Below, piece by piece: positions 1 to 11,405 of a stretch of 36,000 bases of DNA (its first letter is position 1; every line of letters starts with the position of its first letter). The notes beneath the pieces were generated by a model, which saw only the letters and a list, made by a program, of their open reading frames with translations, had not been told where the DNA came from and did not search any database. The stretch comes from Mesostigma viride (taxonomy: Eukaryota > Streptophyta > Mesostigmatophyceae > Mesostigmatales > Mesostigmataceae). The stretch covers positions 1-36,000 of the forward strand of contig RPFO01000123.1 in the NCBI GenBank assembly GCA_009746045.1. The letters run 5' to 3'. A program made the position numbers and the translations under genes.

Positions 1-1226
1 CCTGTCTTCCAAGTTGATCCACTCGCCCCCCTCCGTCCTGTAGAACGTCATCTGCAACCCACCGACACCGTTTGATATACATTTCTCACCGTCAACGGCC
101 GTTGGCTTGAAAAAACAACAAGAATTTTAAGATTTATTACGCGCACAAAGCACACACTAGTTTTCAGTCTCCAACGGCCGTTGGCGCACGAAAAATGTTT
201 TATTATGCATTTATTAATTACATCCATGGTGCCACGTGGCAAACCACACCCTACTTCCGGGTGCGAAGAAAATCAAACGCTAATTTGCAAGTTCCAACGG
301 CCGTTGGCGCAAGAAAATCACACCCAAAATGCCTTCAGTCGCAGAATCCATTCCCCTCACGCAGTCGAACAGGGGTACTGTTCCCCCAGCGCGGACATCG
401 CCTCACAAATCGCCCTTGGGTACGATTCAGTCCCATCAAAAAACCTTGAACATTTCACCTTTGAACTTGAAATGCACTTCACCCCCCATCCGAATTGCAA
501 GTCCGGCCAAATTGACACCAGACCAGCTGTCTGTAACGTCGCCGTGCATAGTGCTGAGAGACTTTCTCGCCTCACGATACTTGTTACACCACTTCTTGTG
601 TTCCTCCCAGTCCGCACGCTGGCATTCGGCAGCACAATACCGGACGTCTCGACAACCCCCGCACTTGCGGTGGACACCCTCCATCACAGAGCACGCCTTA
701 TTCGAGCAACACTTTGGAAGCGAGCCGAGCATCGGCCCTCCCACCCCCGGGAGAACGATCATCCGTGAAAACGTCAATTTCACGGACTCGGAATTCCCGA
801 ATGTAAAATGGAAACCTTCAAACCCCCCCCCTCTACTCTCGCCGATACGGTCAATCTCGGCTGCGCCTCACTCGCGTCTGGAAATTTCCCCCACTGGTCT
901 TTCTCCCACTGGTCCCACCCAACCTTTCCGACATACGACACCAAAAGTCGAAACTCGACGTCTCGATTGAGTGGAACCCGATCCGCCGGCGTGGGCTTGT
1001 AGAATCCGCCAGCCAAGGCGAAGTACATGTCCAGCAACTGGAGATTAATCTGTCGTCCTACTGAGGCGAACGAGTCATACACGACCAAAACCGCAAACTG
1101 GCGACCCAGGCGCTTCTCGTGCTGCCGTACCCATCCGTGGATCTCGCGAGCCCGGTTAAGTACGTTTGCTGCCACGCAGGCAATCGCAGCGCGGGTCGAA
1201 GATTCCAGCTCGCCCGTCTCCGCCAT
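1..1226 (-). CDS. MYND-type zinc finger protein, paralogue A (spliced, frameshifted, partial at left edge)
   Basis: Coding starts at 1226 (protein begins MAETGELESS). The first ~130 residues are a domain I cannot name, shared with the gene at 6004-6779: GRQFAVLVVYDSF here against GRHLAVLLAFDSF there. A MYND-type zinc finger follows (CSNKAC, CGGC, RYCAAEC, H..WC), usually a protein-interaction module. The frame breaks at a C9 run on the plus strand (823-831); one extra base would join the two halves without a stop. Near the end I infer an intron at 444-52: exon 1 ends after MFK at 445, and an acceptor gttgcag precedes a new exon at 51-1 reading MTFYRTEGGEWINLEDR. The junction is phase 0, and the joined FKMTFYRT resembles FSFTFYYG at the end of the paralogue. 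The donor (GTTTTT) is weak. The inferred intron contains palindromes at 102, 171 and 294. Without the splice the protein would stop at 436. The gene continues beyond the window. Molecular function is unknown. Confidence 0.72.
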
Positions 1227-1259
1227 CCCTCCCCTGCGCCAATTGGCACGTGCGTAATA

Positions 1260-3790
1260 CGTAAGTAATGTTTTTCAAGTCGAACGGCCGTTGGCTCACA
1301 ACCCCCCTGTGGGAAGGGTGGATGCCTTACGAACCATTCAACCACATCTTTATGCTCAGCTAGATTTTTGGAGGCCTTTCTTGGAAGGCACATGGTAATA
1401 ACCATCACTAAGCTGCATAAAAGACACATCCTGCCTTACTGCCACCAAATGAAACGAATGAAATGCACATGGTAATGTTTTTCCAATTCCAACGGCCGTT
1501 GGCTCACAACCCCCCTGTGGGAAGGGTGGATGCCTTACGAACCAGTCAAGCCCCATCTTTATGCTCAGCTAGATTTTTTGGAGGCCTTTCTAGGAGAAAA
1601 ATGGTAAATAGCCACCACTAAGCTGCATAAAAGACACATCCTGCCTTATTGCCACCCAATTAAACGAATGAAATGCACATGGTAATGTTTTTCAAGTCCA
1701 ACGGCCGTTGGCTCACAACCCCCTGTGGGAAGGGTGGATGCCTTACGAACCATTCAACCACATCTTTATGCTCAGCTAGATTTTTGGAGGCCTTTCTTGG
1801 AAGAAAAATGGTAATAGCCACACAAAGCTGAATGAAAGATACATCCTGCTGATTGCCAACCACTCAAAGGAATGAAATGCACATGATAATGTTTTTCAAG
1901 TCCAACGGCCGTTGGCTCACAACCCCCCTCTGGGAAGGGTGGATGCCTTACGAACCATTCAACCACATCTTTATGCTCAGCTAGATTTTTGGAGGCCTTT
2001 CTTGGAAGAAAAATGGTAATAGCCACCACTAAGCTGAATGAAAGATACATCCTGGCTGATTGCCAACCCACTCAAAGGAATGAAATGCACATGATAATGT
2101 TTTTCAAGTCCAACGGCCGTTGGCTCACAACCCCCACTGGGAAGGGTGGATGCCTTACGAACCAGTCAAGCCCATCTTTATGCTCAGCTAGATTTTTGGA
2201 GGCCTTTCTTGGAAGAAAAATGGTAATAGCCACCACTAAGCTGAATGAAAGATACATCCTGGCTGATTGCCAACCCACTCAAAGGAATGAAATGCACATG
2301 ATAATGTTTTTCAAGTCCAACGGCCGTTGGCTCACAACCCCCCTCTGGGAAGGGTGGATGCCTTACGAACCAGTCAAGCCCATCTTTATGCTCAGCTAGA
2401 TTTTTGGAGGCCTTTCTTGGAAGAAAAATGGTAATAGCCACCACTAAGCTGCATGAAAGACACATCCTGCCTTATTGCCACCCAATCAAACGAATGAAAT
2501 GCACATGATAATGTTTTTTAAGTCTAACGGCCGTTGGCTCACAACCCCCCTGTGGGAAGGGTGGATGCCTTACGAACCAGTCAACCACATCTTTATGCTC
2601 AGCTAGATTTTTGGAGGCCTTTCTAGGAAGGCACATGGTAATAACCATCACTAAGCTGCATGAAAGACGCATCCTGCTTATTGCCACCCAATCAAACGAA
2701 TGAAATGCACATGATAATGTTTTTCCAATTCCAACGGCCGTTTGCTCACAACCCCCCTCTGGGAAGGGTGGATGCCTTACGAACCAGTCAAGCCCATCTT
2801 TATGCTCAGCTAGTTTTTGGAGGCCTTTCTAGGAGAAAAATGGTAATAGCCACCACTAAGCTGCATGAAAGACACATCCTGGCTGCTTGCCACCCATCAA
2901 TAATTAAAAAGCACATGATAATGTTTTTCAAGTCCAACGGCCGTTGGCTCACAACCCCCCTCTGGGAAGGGTGGATGCCTTACGAACCAGTCAAGCCCAT
3001 CTTTATGCTCAGCTAGATTTTTGGAGGCCTTTCTTGGAAGAAAAATGGTAATAGCCACCACTAAGCTGAATGAAAGATACATCCTGGCTGATTGCCAACC
3101 CACTCAAAGGAATGAAATGCACATGATAATGTTTTTCAAGTCCAACGGCCGTTGGCTCACAACCCCCTCTGGGAAGGGTGGATGCCTTACGAACCAGTCA
3201 AGCCCATCTTTATGCTCAGCTAGATTTTTTGGAGGCCTTTCTTGGAAGAAAAATGGTGATAGCCACCACTAAGCTGCATAAAGACACATCCTGCCTTATT
3301 GCCACCCAATCAAACGAATGAAATGCACATGATAATGTTTTTTAAGTCTAACGGCCGTTGGCTCACAACCCCCCTATGGGAAGGGTGGAGCCTTACGAAC
3401 CAGTCAACCACATCTTTATGCTCAGCTAGTTTTTTTGGAGGCCTTTCTAGGAAGAAATGGTAATAACCACTAAGCTGCATGAAAGACATCCTGCCTTATT
3501 GCCACCCAATGAAACGAATGAAATGCACATGATAATGTTTTTCCAATTCCAACGGCCGTTTGCTCACAACCCCCCTCTGGGAAGGGTGGATGCCTTACGA
3601 ACCAGTCAAGCCCCATCTTTATGCTCAGCTAGTTTTTTTGGAGGCCTTTCTAGGAGAAAAATGGTAAATAGCCACCACTAAGCTGCATGAAAGACACATC
3701 CTGGCTGCTTGCCACCCTATCAAACGAATAAAAAGCACATGATAATGTTTTTCCAATTCCAACGGCCGTTGGCTCACAACCCCCTTCGGG
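1260..3790. repeat. ~207-bp satellite, 13 copies, each with one CCAACGGCCGTTGG-type palindrome
   Basis: The palindrome or a one- or two-base variant recurs at 1281, 1489, 1698, 1902, 2110, 2317, 2524, 2731, 2934, 3142, 3348, 3549 and 3759, a spacing of 201-210 bp. Shared text between palindromes includes CTCACAACCCCC, GGAAGGGTGGATGCC, TTATGCTCAGCTAG and TTTTTGGAGGCCTTTC. Variants (CAATTCC versus CAAGTCC before the palindrome, GTGGGAAGG versus CTGGGAAGG after it) are shuffled among copies, which suggests unequal exchange or conversion. Short reading frames here (peptides with NGRW, TAVG or QRPL) are the palindrome read in different frames and are not genes. The array starts immediately upstream of paralogue A, so it could be part of its promoter or of an upstream intron. 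Confidence 0.93.
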
Positions 3791-4693
3791 TAGAGGCCTT
3801 ACGGACCAGTCAGAAATGGTGTCCACCAAGCTATTCCCCCACACCCACAGTTTCCTTGTCCACATACCTTTCCAGTACAGTTGTCCTCAGCTTCTCAGCA
3901 ACGGGCGACTCCTCTCCTTCTTGATGCCTTGACAGATATCACATAAACAAAACACGATCACGAGAGCATCAGGATTGTTAGAGGTTTCCTCCATCAACGA
4001 CCGTAAGATACACACACCTCAAAAACCAACTTTCTTGTCCTCCCAAATAACATATGTTTTTAAATGTAAAATAAATCACATTCATATTCTGTCACTTGAT
4101 TTAACCACACAATTGTTCAGGTCCAACGCCCGTTGGCATTACGCCTCTTCCCGGTAAAATACTATTTATTGCTCCAACCCCACAAGAAACTCGTTCCGGA
4201 CCTGTTCGAAGCGAAGAGCACTGCCAGGGATCGGAGTCGAGCCAGATTTGTGTGCGGAACATGATGGCTGGCCTACGTGGTGTGGAGCAATAATGTCGAC
4301 ATTTTCAGTGACTGTTCAGCCTAAAAAAATAACAAGCAGATGCGACGGCCCCTCCATTAAACAAATTATCCACCACTGTTGCGCTACACTAGCAATGTTT
4401 GTCAAGGTCCAACGGCCGTTGGCATCAAATAAATCACAACCATTGGTCACTCCATTTAACAAAATACCCACAACTTTTTAACCACACTAGAAATGTTTTT
4501 TGAGGTCCAACGGCCGTTGGAATCCAAAAAATGCCGAATTCATGTCAAATTTATATAAATGTGACAGTTGACAGAATTAGAGATAATTAAATCATCAAAT
4601 CCAGCTTTAGCCATCAGCCTTACCCATCAGCAAAAATTGGCGAATTTCATTCAATATTAGAATTCAAAATTTATTAATGAAATTTATGTTTCA
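3791..4693. other. Intergenic stretch with three dispersed palindromes
   Basis: I see no convincing gene here. Copies of the palindrome lie at 4123-4136 (variant CCAACGCCCGTTGG), 4409-4422 and 4507-4520. They share flanks beyond the palindrome: a T-rich lead ending CAGGT, AAGGT or GAGGT, and often CATCA or CATTA after it. The 3' side from about 4520 is AT-rich and forms the downstream flank of the F-box-like gene, which is transcribed leftward. Confidence 0.5.
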
Positions 4694-5641
4694 TCATTCA
4701 ACCTCTTCAGAATCCTCATCCAAACACAACATCATGTCCCCTTTCCACTTGTACATACTACTCTCGGCCAAATACAGCAAGCGTGCCTTCTTCCCCCCAA
4801 AAAACTTGAGATAATCCGGTGTGAAGATTGTTCCGCTGAGGACCTGCATAGCTAACTCCACCAAAACGCTTGCCATATCCTCCTCCCTACACCTCCTCTC
4901 TAATAAGGCCTTCATGTCTGCGTTCTCATCAAATCCCATGATCAGAACTGCACATGCCATTCCTCCCCCCTCCAGAGGCAGCCCCTCCAAAAGCTTCACC
5001 CATTCTGCCTCCCTACGCGCTCTCCTCCCCGGAGGAAAAAAAATGTCCTCATCCGGGTCATAAGGAGTATCGCAGAACCAGAAAATGCTCCTTAACCCCC
5101 ATAGTTCATAATTATCGTACAAGTCATCCATTTCCTTTCCCAATTGGCGTAAGCGAGCTGTCCACCCCCTCCAATACCTCTCCAACACACGTCTCCTCTC
5201 AGCACGCTCGGACCTGAACAACCCTCCCATCGTCCTTGCTCGTGCATGTCCCTCTGGTGCTGGCTGGCGTCCTAACACCTCCTCAACTTCTTCACAATAT
5301 ACCTTAAAATACATTCCCCTTGTGACGAGTGTGTAGGGGGTGATATCAGCGCTTGCACACTTTACTTGCCCGCCATACAATTCTCGGAAAAGAGACTCAG
5401 TTATCAATGTACGAGGACCATCCCCGAATGCGTCCACGAACCCAGAAATTAACTTAAAGCTGAATTGGGGTTCATACCTCCCCGACACCGCTTCCCTAGC
5501 CCCTCTACAAACTGCTTCAAAGCGGGCTACGTCGGGCGCCTCCATAAAAGCTGCGACTTCGGTCCAAATTTCCCACGGCAGTGAGATATCCCCTTCCATT
5601 ATCGGCCCCGACGTCAAACTTGTCCCCTCTGCACATAACAT
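4694..5641 (-). CDS. F-box-like protein, 315 codons, single exon
   Basis: An uninterrupted frame with ordinary protein composition. Residues ~20-52 read SLPWEIWTEVAAFMEAPDV then ARFEAVCRGAREAVSG, which fits the F-box pattern (LP.E....I...L...D......VC+..+). F-box proteins normally dock on SKP1 in SCF ubiquitin ligases; that role here is inference from the family. The remainder is unknown, with a charged helical stretch around 150-180 (RAERRRVLERYWRGWTARLRQ) and an acidic C terminus (CLDEDSEEVE). Two starts are possible, 5641 and 5599 (MEGDISLPWE); the later one lies close to the F-box and is a reasonable alternative. It is on the same strand as the two MYND-finger paralogues that flank it, so the three may be a local family cluster. 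No frameshift or palindrome lies inside it. Confidence 0.75.
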   Translation of the reverse strand: MLCAEGTSLTSGPIMEGDISLPWEIWTEVAAFMEAPDVARFEAVCRGAREAVSGRYEPQFSFKLISGFVDAFGDGPRTLITESLFRELYGGQVKCASADITPYTLVTRGMYFKVYCEEVEEVLGRQPAPEGHARARTMGGLFRSERAERRRVLERYWRGWTARLRQLGKEMDDLYDNYELWGLRSIFWFCDTPYDPDEDIFFPPGRRARREAEWVKLLEGLPLEGGGMACAVLIMGFDENADMKALLERRCREEDMASVLVELAMQVLSGTIFTPDYLKFFGGKKARLLYLAESSMYKWKGDMMLCLDEDSEEVE

Positions 5642-6003
5642 ACATCGACGTCCATCCTTAAAAAAAAATGAGGTTTTGTCGGAAAGAAAATATGCAAACG
5701 TTAGGCGAGGTTTCCAATCCCTAACGGCCGTTGGGTCACTAATTGTTGTTTAACCCACTACAGTCGCATGAGAGAAAACGAAAGTCAATTTTATTCCAAT
5801 TTCAAAGTGAAAGGAGAATCCACTATTACACCATTTTACAACACAAATCAGGTCAATTTTATTCCAATTTCAAAGTAAAAAGAGAATTCACCATTACACC
5901 ATTTTACAACACAAATCAGGACTAAATACACAAATTTCAAATCCAAAATGCGTCCAGTTATCCAACCTCAAAAGCAAATTATTACTCTACATTTCCAGTT
6001 TTT
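5642..6003. repeat. Spacer with a two-copy 68-bp tandem duplication (5784-5919)
   Basis: The stretch from GTCAATTTTATTCC to CACAAATCAG occurs at 5784-5851 and again at 5852-5919 with a few substitutions, so this is a recent local duplication. A near-palindrome CTAACGGCCGTTGG lies at 5721-5734, just upstream of the F-box-like gene. I see nothing else in this gap. Confidence 0.8.
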
Positions 6004-6779
6004 CTATGAGGAAGAACCGTAGTAGAAGGTGAAGGAGAAGTCGACCTCAGAGAAGTCGACCTGAGTTCCATCCAGTATGGTCGTCCTGTTTACCCCCCTT
6101 ATCACCCCTGCCAGCCCCTGTCTTGCTTGCCTCAGACGTTCGCATCTATCCTTATGCCTACTCCAGTCAGCACGCTGGCACTCCTCACTGCAATATCTGG
6201 CATCCCTACATCCTCTACACCACTTCTGAGGGCCTGTTTGGCACCCACACCCCTCCTTGGAGCAATTTCGCATACCACGCATGGGTCCCCATCCCTCACG
6301 ATCGGGTCAGAGAGCAAGAAAAGGTTCATGTTGAGGGGTACTTCTGCCCCTACACACGCGTCAGCCCTCACGCGCAGGGAAGACGTAACATTCGGGTAAA
6401 ATGCGCGCCCGTAGGTGCACCCAACCTGAGCCCCTTCCTCTTCCCCCAACTCTATCTTTGGCCCCTTTGTAATGAACGACACCAAAAGGCGGAACTCCCT
6501 CGTTGGGTCTATTGGCGCTCTTAGATCCATCTGTGGTACGAAAAAACCCTGTTGAATACAGAAGTTCATATCAGCTAGCTGGGCGTACATAACCCTCTCC
6601 ATTTGGCTGAACGAATCAAACGCCAATAAAACGGCCAAGTGGCGGCCTGTCTTCTCCTGCGCGACACGAACTTCCTCGAATATGACACGCGACAGGAAGC
6701 GAACTTGTTTGTAAACGTTTTGAAGGACGCTTCCGTAGACTTCATTCACGATCTCGGACTCATTCGCGATCTCGGCCAT
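6004..6779 (-). CDS. MYND-type zinc finger protein, paralogue B (one frame break)
   Basis: The start at 6779 (MAEIANESE) is chosen over the upstream in-frame Met at 6803 because it matches the start of paralogue A. The first ~165 residues correspond to the unnamed N-terminal domain of paralogue A: HLAVLLAFDSFSQMERVMYA, then QQGFFVPQ, REFRLLVSF. The MYND finger is CSKEGC, WCRGCRDARYCSEEC, QRADWSRHKDRC in another frame from about 6282. The two parts need one additional base between about 6282 and 6306; no long homopolymer sits there, unlike in paralogue A. The C terminus is DFSFTFYYGSSS, stop at 6004. A very short intron is conceivable but would remove part of the finger. It is either a real frameshifted copy or a sequencing error. 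Function is unknown beyond the finger's usual protein-binding role. Confidence 0.7.
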
Positions 6780-6958
6780 CTTTTTCAGGGAAAAAACGAA
6801 CAAAAAGATTTACATCGCGGCCAAAAAAACGCGTTTTCCCATTAGTGTGTTTGCCTAATTTATTGTAATCATTCATTTTTAAAACAGTCAGGTCCTTCAC
6901 AACCTCAGAAAATGATTTCATTAAATTGGCATATACATTTAAAAACATCTAGGTCGCA

Positions 6959-7222
6959 CTACTTTTTGCGTTTCAGTTTACGTTTGTTTCCCGGTTGAAT
7001 AAAGTTGACACCATCCCCTTCATCGTCGGAAATTAAGGCCGGCATTTCGTCCACTTCAGCTTGTACATCATCTTTTTTCATCACAACCATGGCTGGAATT
7101 GAATCCCAAAATTTCTCAATCGCTCTAACAACTTCGGCTGGCAGTTTTTTGGCCCCCCGTTCAACTGCCTCTCTCTCCTGGTTCGACACCGAAACGTCCT
7201 TGTCTTTCTCCATTGAAAAAAA
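6959..7222 (-). CDS. Small acidic/basic-tailed exon of an unidentified protein
   Basis: The frame is open from 7252 to 6959. A good acceptor (gtgcag) ends at 7223, so the exon probably begins at 7222 in phase 0 with FFSMEKDKDV; alternatively translation starts at the Met at 7213. The protein has a mixed charged helical middle (QEREAVERGAKKLPAEVVRA), an acidic patch (ISDDEGDG) and a strongly basic end GNKRKLKRKK that looks like a nuclear localisation signal. If the acceptor is real, the upstream intron would hold the palindromes at 7321-7709. I could not find the upstream exon before the polypurine repeat. I do not recognise the family. Confidence 0.5.
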   Translation of the reverse strand, partial: FFSMEKDKDVSVSNQEREAVERGAKKLPAEVVRAIEKFWDSIPAMVVMKKDDVQAEVDEMPALISDDEGDGVNFIQPGNKRKLKRKK

Positions 7223-7789
7223 CTGCACGTGAAGCACAACTGGCACGTCCAATGTAAGTAAACCTAGTACCTTCAGGGCGGATTAATTCATCAGCCGGAG
7301 TACAATTTTATTTTACAACGCCAACGGCCGTTGGCATTACAGCAATGAAGTTAAGATAAAAACGTCGTAATGCAACGGCTGATAAAACTGGCGTATAATC
7401 AATAACGCAAAAAAAATTGGCAAGAACTTTTTTTTGGAGGTCCAACGGCCGTTGGCATCACGTAAATCACAACAGCAATGATGGAAACTGATTTTGCAAG
7501 TCCAACGGCCGTTGGCATCAAGAAAATCAGAAGAGGGAGCGACTGCCCAAAAAACGCATAATAATAAAACAAGTACCTTGCAGGTGGTTGACAGACGCGA
7601 ATCTTGTGTGCGACGTGGAATCTGCAAGGAATGCGCAAAAACGTTGCAATCAGAATTACAAGGATTACATATTTTCCACATTTAGTTTTTCAGGTCCAAC
7701 GGCCGTTGGCATGAATAATAAGAAGACCACTACATGCGTGTGAGAAAATTGTGCCGGGTGACAGAATTAAATCCAAGTTGCCCAGCAGG
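7223..7789. other. Non-coding stretch with four perfect palindromes
   Basis: CCAACGGCCGTTGG occurs at 7321, 7442, 7502 and 7696. Three of the four are followed by CATCA or CATGA and two of them by AAATCA, so the conserved unit is longer than the palindrome. No gene is supported. It may be the intron upstream of the exon at 6959-7222. Confidence 0.55.
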
Positions 7790-8715
7790 TGGGAGGGAGG
7801 GAAAAGGAGGATCAATGAAATGGGAGGGAGGGAGGGAGGGAGGGGGGGGGAGGGAGGGAGGGAAGGAGGGAGGGAGGGAGGGAGGGAGGGAGGAGGGAGG
7901 GAGGAGGGAGGGAAGGAGGGAAGGAGGAAGGAGGGAAGGAGGGAAGGAGGGAAGGAGGGAAGGAGGGAAGGAGGGAAGGAGGAAGGAGGGAAGGAGGGAA
8001 GGAGGGAAAAGGAAGGAGGGAAGGAGGGAAGGAGGTAAAAAAGGAGAGGGAAGGAGGGAAGGAGGGAAGGAGGGAAGGAGGGAAGGAGGGAAGGAGGGAA
8101 GGAGGGAAGGAGGAAGGAGGAAGGAGGGAAGGAGGGAAGGAGGGAAGGAGGGAAGGAGGGAAGGAGGGAAGGAGGGAAGGAGGGAAGGAGGGAAGGAGGG
8201 AAGGAGGGAAGGAGGGAAGGAGGGAAACAAGGAAGGAAGGAGGGAAGGAGGGAAGGAGGTAAATTAATTAACGGAAGGGAAGGAGGGAAGGAGGGAAGGA
8301 GGGAAGGAGGGAAGGAGGGAAGGAGGGAAGGAGGGAAGGAGGGAAGGAGGGAAGGAGGGAAGGAGGGAAGGAGGGAAGGAGGGAAGGAGGGAAGGAGGGA
8401 AGGAGGGAAGGAGGGAAGGAGGGAAGGAGGGAAGGAGGGAAGGAGGGAAGGAGGGAAGGAGGGAAGGGGGAAGGAGGGAAGGAAGGAAGGAGGGAAGGAG
8501 GGAAGGAGGGAAGGGGGAAGGAGGGAAGGAGGGAAGGAGGGAAGGAAGGAAGGAGGGAAGGAGGGAAGGAGGGAAATTAATTAACGGAAGGGAAGGAGGG
8601 AAGGAGGGAAGGAGGGAAGGAGGAAGGAGGGAAATTAATTAACGGAAGGGAAGGAGGGAAGGAGGGAAGGAGGGAAGGAGGGAAGGAGGGAAGGAGGGAA
8701 GGAGGGAAGGAGGAA
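7790..8715. repeat. Polypurine tract, mainly 8-bp GGGAAGGA units
   Basis: More than 900 bp with almost only G and A on the plus strand. The left 130 bp are GGGA-rich; the rest is the 8-bp unit GAAGGAGG with occasional 7-bp or 4-bp slips. An AATTAATTAACGG insert occurs three times at about 8261, 8575 and 8634, showing that larger blocks were also duplicated. Open frames on both strands are a consequence of the composition. Long homopurine-homopyrimidine tracts of this kind can form triplex DNA; that is known chemistry, not shown here. Confidence 0.95.
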
Positions 8716-9262
8716 GGATAAATACCTAGTTAGGGTGGGGTGCTGGCAAGCATAAATACCTAGGGGGGGGTGCTGGCATGCATAAATACGTCGGGGGGGG
8801 GCTGGCATGCATAAATACCTAGGGGGGGGGCTGGCATGCATAAATACCAAGGGGGGTGCTGGCATGCATAAATACCTAGGGGGGGTGCTGGCATGCATAA
8901 ATACCTAGGGGGGGGGCTGGCATGCATAAATACCAAGGGGGGGTGCTGGCATGCATAAATACCGAGGGGGGGTGCTGGCATGCATAAATACTAGGGGGGT
9001 GCTGGCAAGCATAAATACCGAGGGGGGGTGCTGGCATGCATAAATACCTAGGGGGGGTGCTGGCATGCATAAATACTAGGGGGGTGCTGGCATGCATAAA
9101 TACCTAGGGGGGGTGCTGGCATGCATAAATACCGAGGGGGGGTGCTGGCATGCATAAATACCGAGGGGGGGTGCTGGCATGCATAAATAGCTAGGGGGGG
9201 GCTGGCAAGCATAAATACCGAGGGGGGGTGCTGGCATGCATAAATACCTAGGGTGGGGTGCT
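8716..9262. repeat. 29-30-bp minisatellite, AAATACC/G-run type
   Basis: About 18 copies of a unit containing GGCATGCATAAATACC followed by TAGG or GAGG, a run of 6-9 G, and TGCT. It is related to the next array by the shared GCTGGCATGCAT core, and passes into it at about 9263 where TAAATACC is replaced by GGATGGGTG. Unit length varies mostly through the G-run. Confidence 0.95.
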
Positions 9263-11405
9263 GGCATGCATGGATGGGTGTAGTGGGGTGCTGTCATGCA
9301 TGGATGGGTGTAGTGGGGTGCTGGCATGCATGGATGGGTGTCATGGGGTGCTGGCATGCATGGATGGGTGTCATGGGGTGCTGGCATGCATGGATGGGTG
9401 TCATGGGGTGCTGGCATGCATGGATGGGTGTAATGGGGCGCTGGCATGCGTGGATGGGTGTCATGGGGTGCTGGCATGCATGGATGGGTGTGGGGTGCTG
9501 GCATGCGTGTATGGGTGTCATGGGGTGCTGGCATGCATGGATGGGTGTCATGGGGTGCTGGCATGCATGGATGGGTGTAGTGGGGTGCTGGCATGCATGG
9601 ATGGGTGTCATGGGGTGCTGGCATGCATGGATGGGTGTCATGGGGTGCTGGCATGCGTGGATGGGTGTAGTGGGGTGCTGGCATGCATGGATGGGTGTCA
9701 TGGGGTGCTGGCATGCATGGATGGGTGTCATGGGGCGCTGGCATGTATGGATGGGTGTCATGGGGTGCTGGCATGCATGGATGGGTGTAATGGGGTGCTG
9801 GCATGCATGGATGGGTGTCATGGGGTGCTGGCATGCATGGATGGGTGTAGTGGGGCGCTGGCATGCATGGATGGGTGTCATGGGGTGCTGGCATGCATGG
9901 ATGGGTGTCATGGGGTGCTGGCATGCATGGATGGGTGTAATGGGCGCTGGCATGCATGGATGGGTGTCATGGGGTGCTGGCATGCGTGTATGGGTGTCAT
10001 GGGGTGCTGGCATGCATGGATGGGTGTCATGGGGTGCTGGCATGCATGGATGGGTAGTGGGGTGCTGGCATGCATGGATGGGTGTCATGGGGTGCTGGCA
10101 TGCATGGATGGGTGTCATGGGGTGCTGGCATGCGTGGATGGGTGTATGGGGTGCTGGCATGCATGGATGGGTGTCATGGGGTGCTGGCATGCATGGATGG
10201 GTGTCATGGGGCGCTGGCATGTATGGATGGGTGTCATGGGGTGCTGGCATGCATGGATGGGTGTAATGGGGTGCTGGCATGCATGGATGGGTGTCATGGG
10301 GTGCTGGCATGCATGGATGGGTGTCATGGGGTGCTGGCATGCGTGGATGGGTGTAGTGGGGTGCTGGCATGCATGGATGGGTGTCATGGGGTGCTGGCAT
10401 GCATGGATGGGTGTCATGGGGCGCTGGCATGTATGGATGGGTGTCATGGGGTGCTGGCATGCATGGATGGGTGTAATGGGGTGCTGGCATGCATGGATGG
10501 GTGTCATGGGGTGCTGGCATGCATGGATGGGTGTCATGGGGTGCTGGCATGCATGGATGGGTGTAGTGGGGCGCTGGCATGCATGGATGGGTGTCATGGG
10601 GTGCTGGCATGCATGGATGGGTGTCATGGGGTGCTGGCATGCATGGATGGGTGTAGTGGGGTGCTGGCATGCGTGTGGGTGTCATGGGGTGCTGGCATGC
10701 ATGGATGGGTGTCATGGGGTGCTGGCATGCATGGATGGGTGTCATGGGGTGCTGGCATGCATGGATGGGTGTATGGGGTGCTGGCATGCGTGGATGGGTG
10801 TCATGGGGTGCTGGCATGCATGGATGGGTGTCATGGGGTGCTGGCATGCATGGATGGGTGTCATGGGGTGCTGGCATGCGTGGATGGGTGTAGTGGGGTG
10901 CTGGCATGCATGGATGGGTGTCATGGGGTGCTGGCATGCATGGATGGGTGTCATGGGGCGCTGGCATGCATGGATGGGTGTCATGGGGTGCTGGCATGCA
11001 TGGATGGGTGTAATGGGGTGCTGGCATGCATGGATGGGTGTCATGGGGTGCTGGCATGCATGGATGGGTGTCATGGGGTGCTGGCATGCATGGATGGGTG
11101 TAGTGGGGCTGGCATGCATGGATGGGTGTCATGGGGTGCTGGCATGCATGGATGGGTGTCATGGGGTGCTGGCATGCATGCATGGGTGTAGTGGGGTGCT
11201 GGCATGCGTGGATGGGTGTCATGGGGTGCTGGCATGCATGGATGGGTGTCATGGGGTGCTGGCATGCATGGATGGGTGTAGTGGGGTGCTGGCATGCATG
11301 GATGGGTGTAGTGGGGTGCTGGCATGCGTGTATGGGTGTCATGGGGTGCTGGCATGCATGGATGGGTGTCATGGGGTGCTGGCATGCATGGATGGGTGTA
11401 GTGGG
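9263..11405. repeat. 30-bp minisatellite block 1 (about 71 copies)
   Basis: The unit contains GGCATGCATGGATGGGTG, then T with CA, AG or AA, then TGGGG and TGCT. Variation is confined to a few positions: the dinucleotide after GGGTGT, GCATGC versus GCGTGG, and TGCTGG versus CGCTGG. Runs of units recur in the same variant order (for example around 9700-9850 and 10200-10350), so multi-unit blocks were copied. Thirty bases equal ten codons, so frames stay open on both strands for hundreds of codons; see rejected items. Confidence 0.97.

Noticed and set aside
181-970. Plus-strand frames of 195 and 213 codons
   Set aside because: They are opposite the MYND gene, which has a recognisable zinc finger and a paralogue; the plus-strand peptides show no domain.
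6290-6380. Tiny 28-bp or 44-bp introns to repair MYND paralogue B
   Set aside because: GT...AG pairs exist, but removing the 44-bp one deletes the first zinc ligands and the 28-bp one lies before an in-frame stop.
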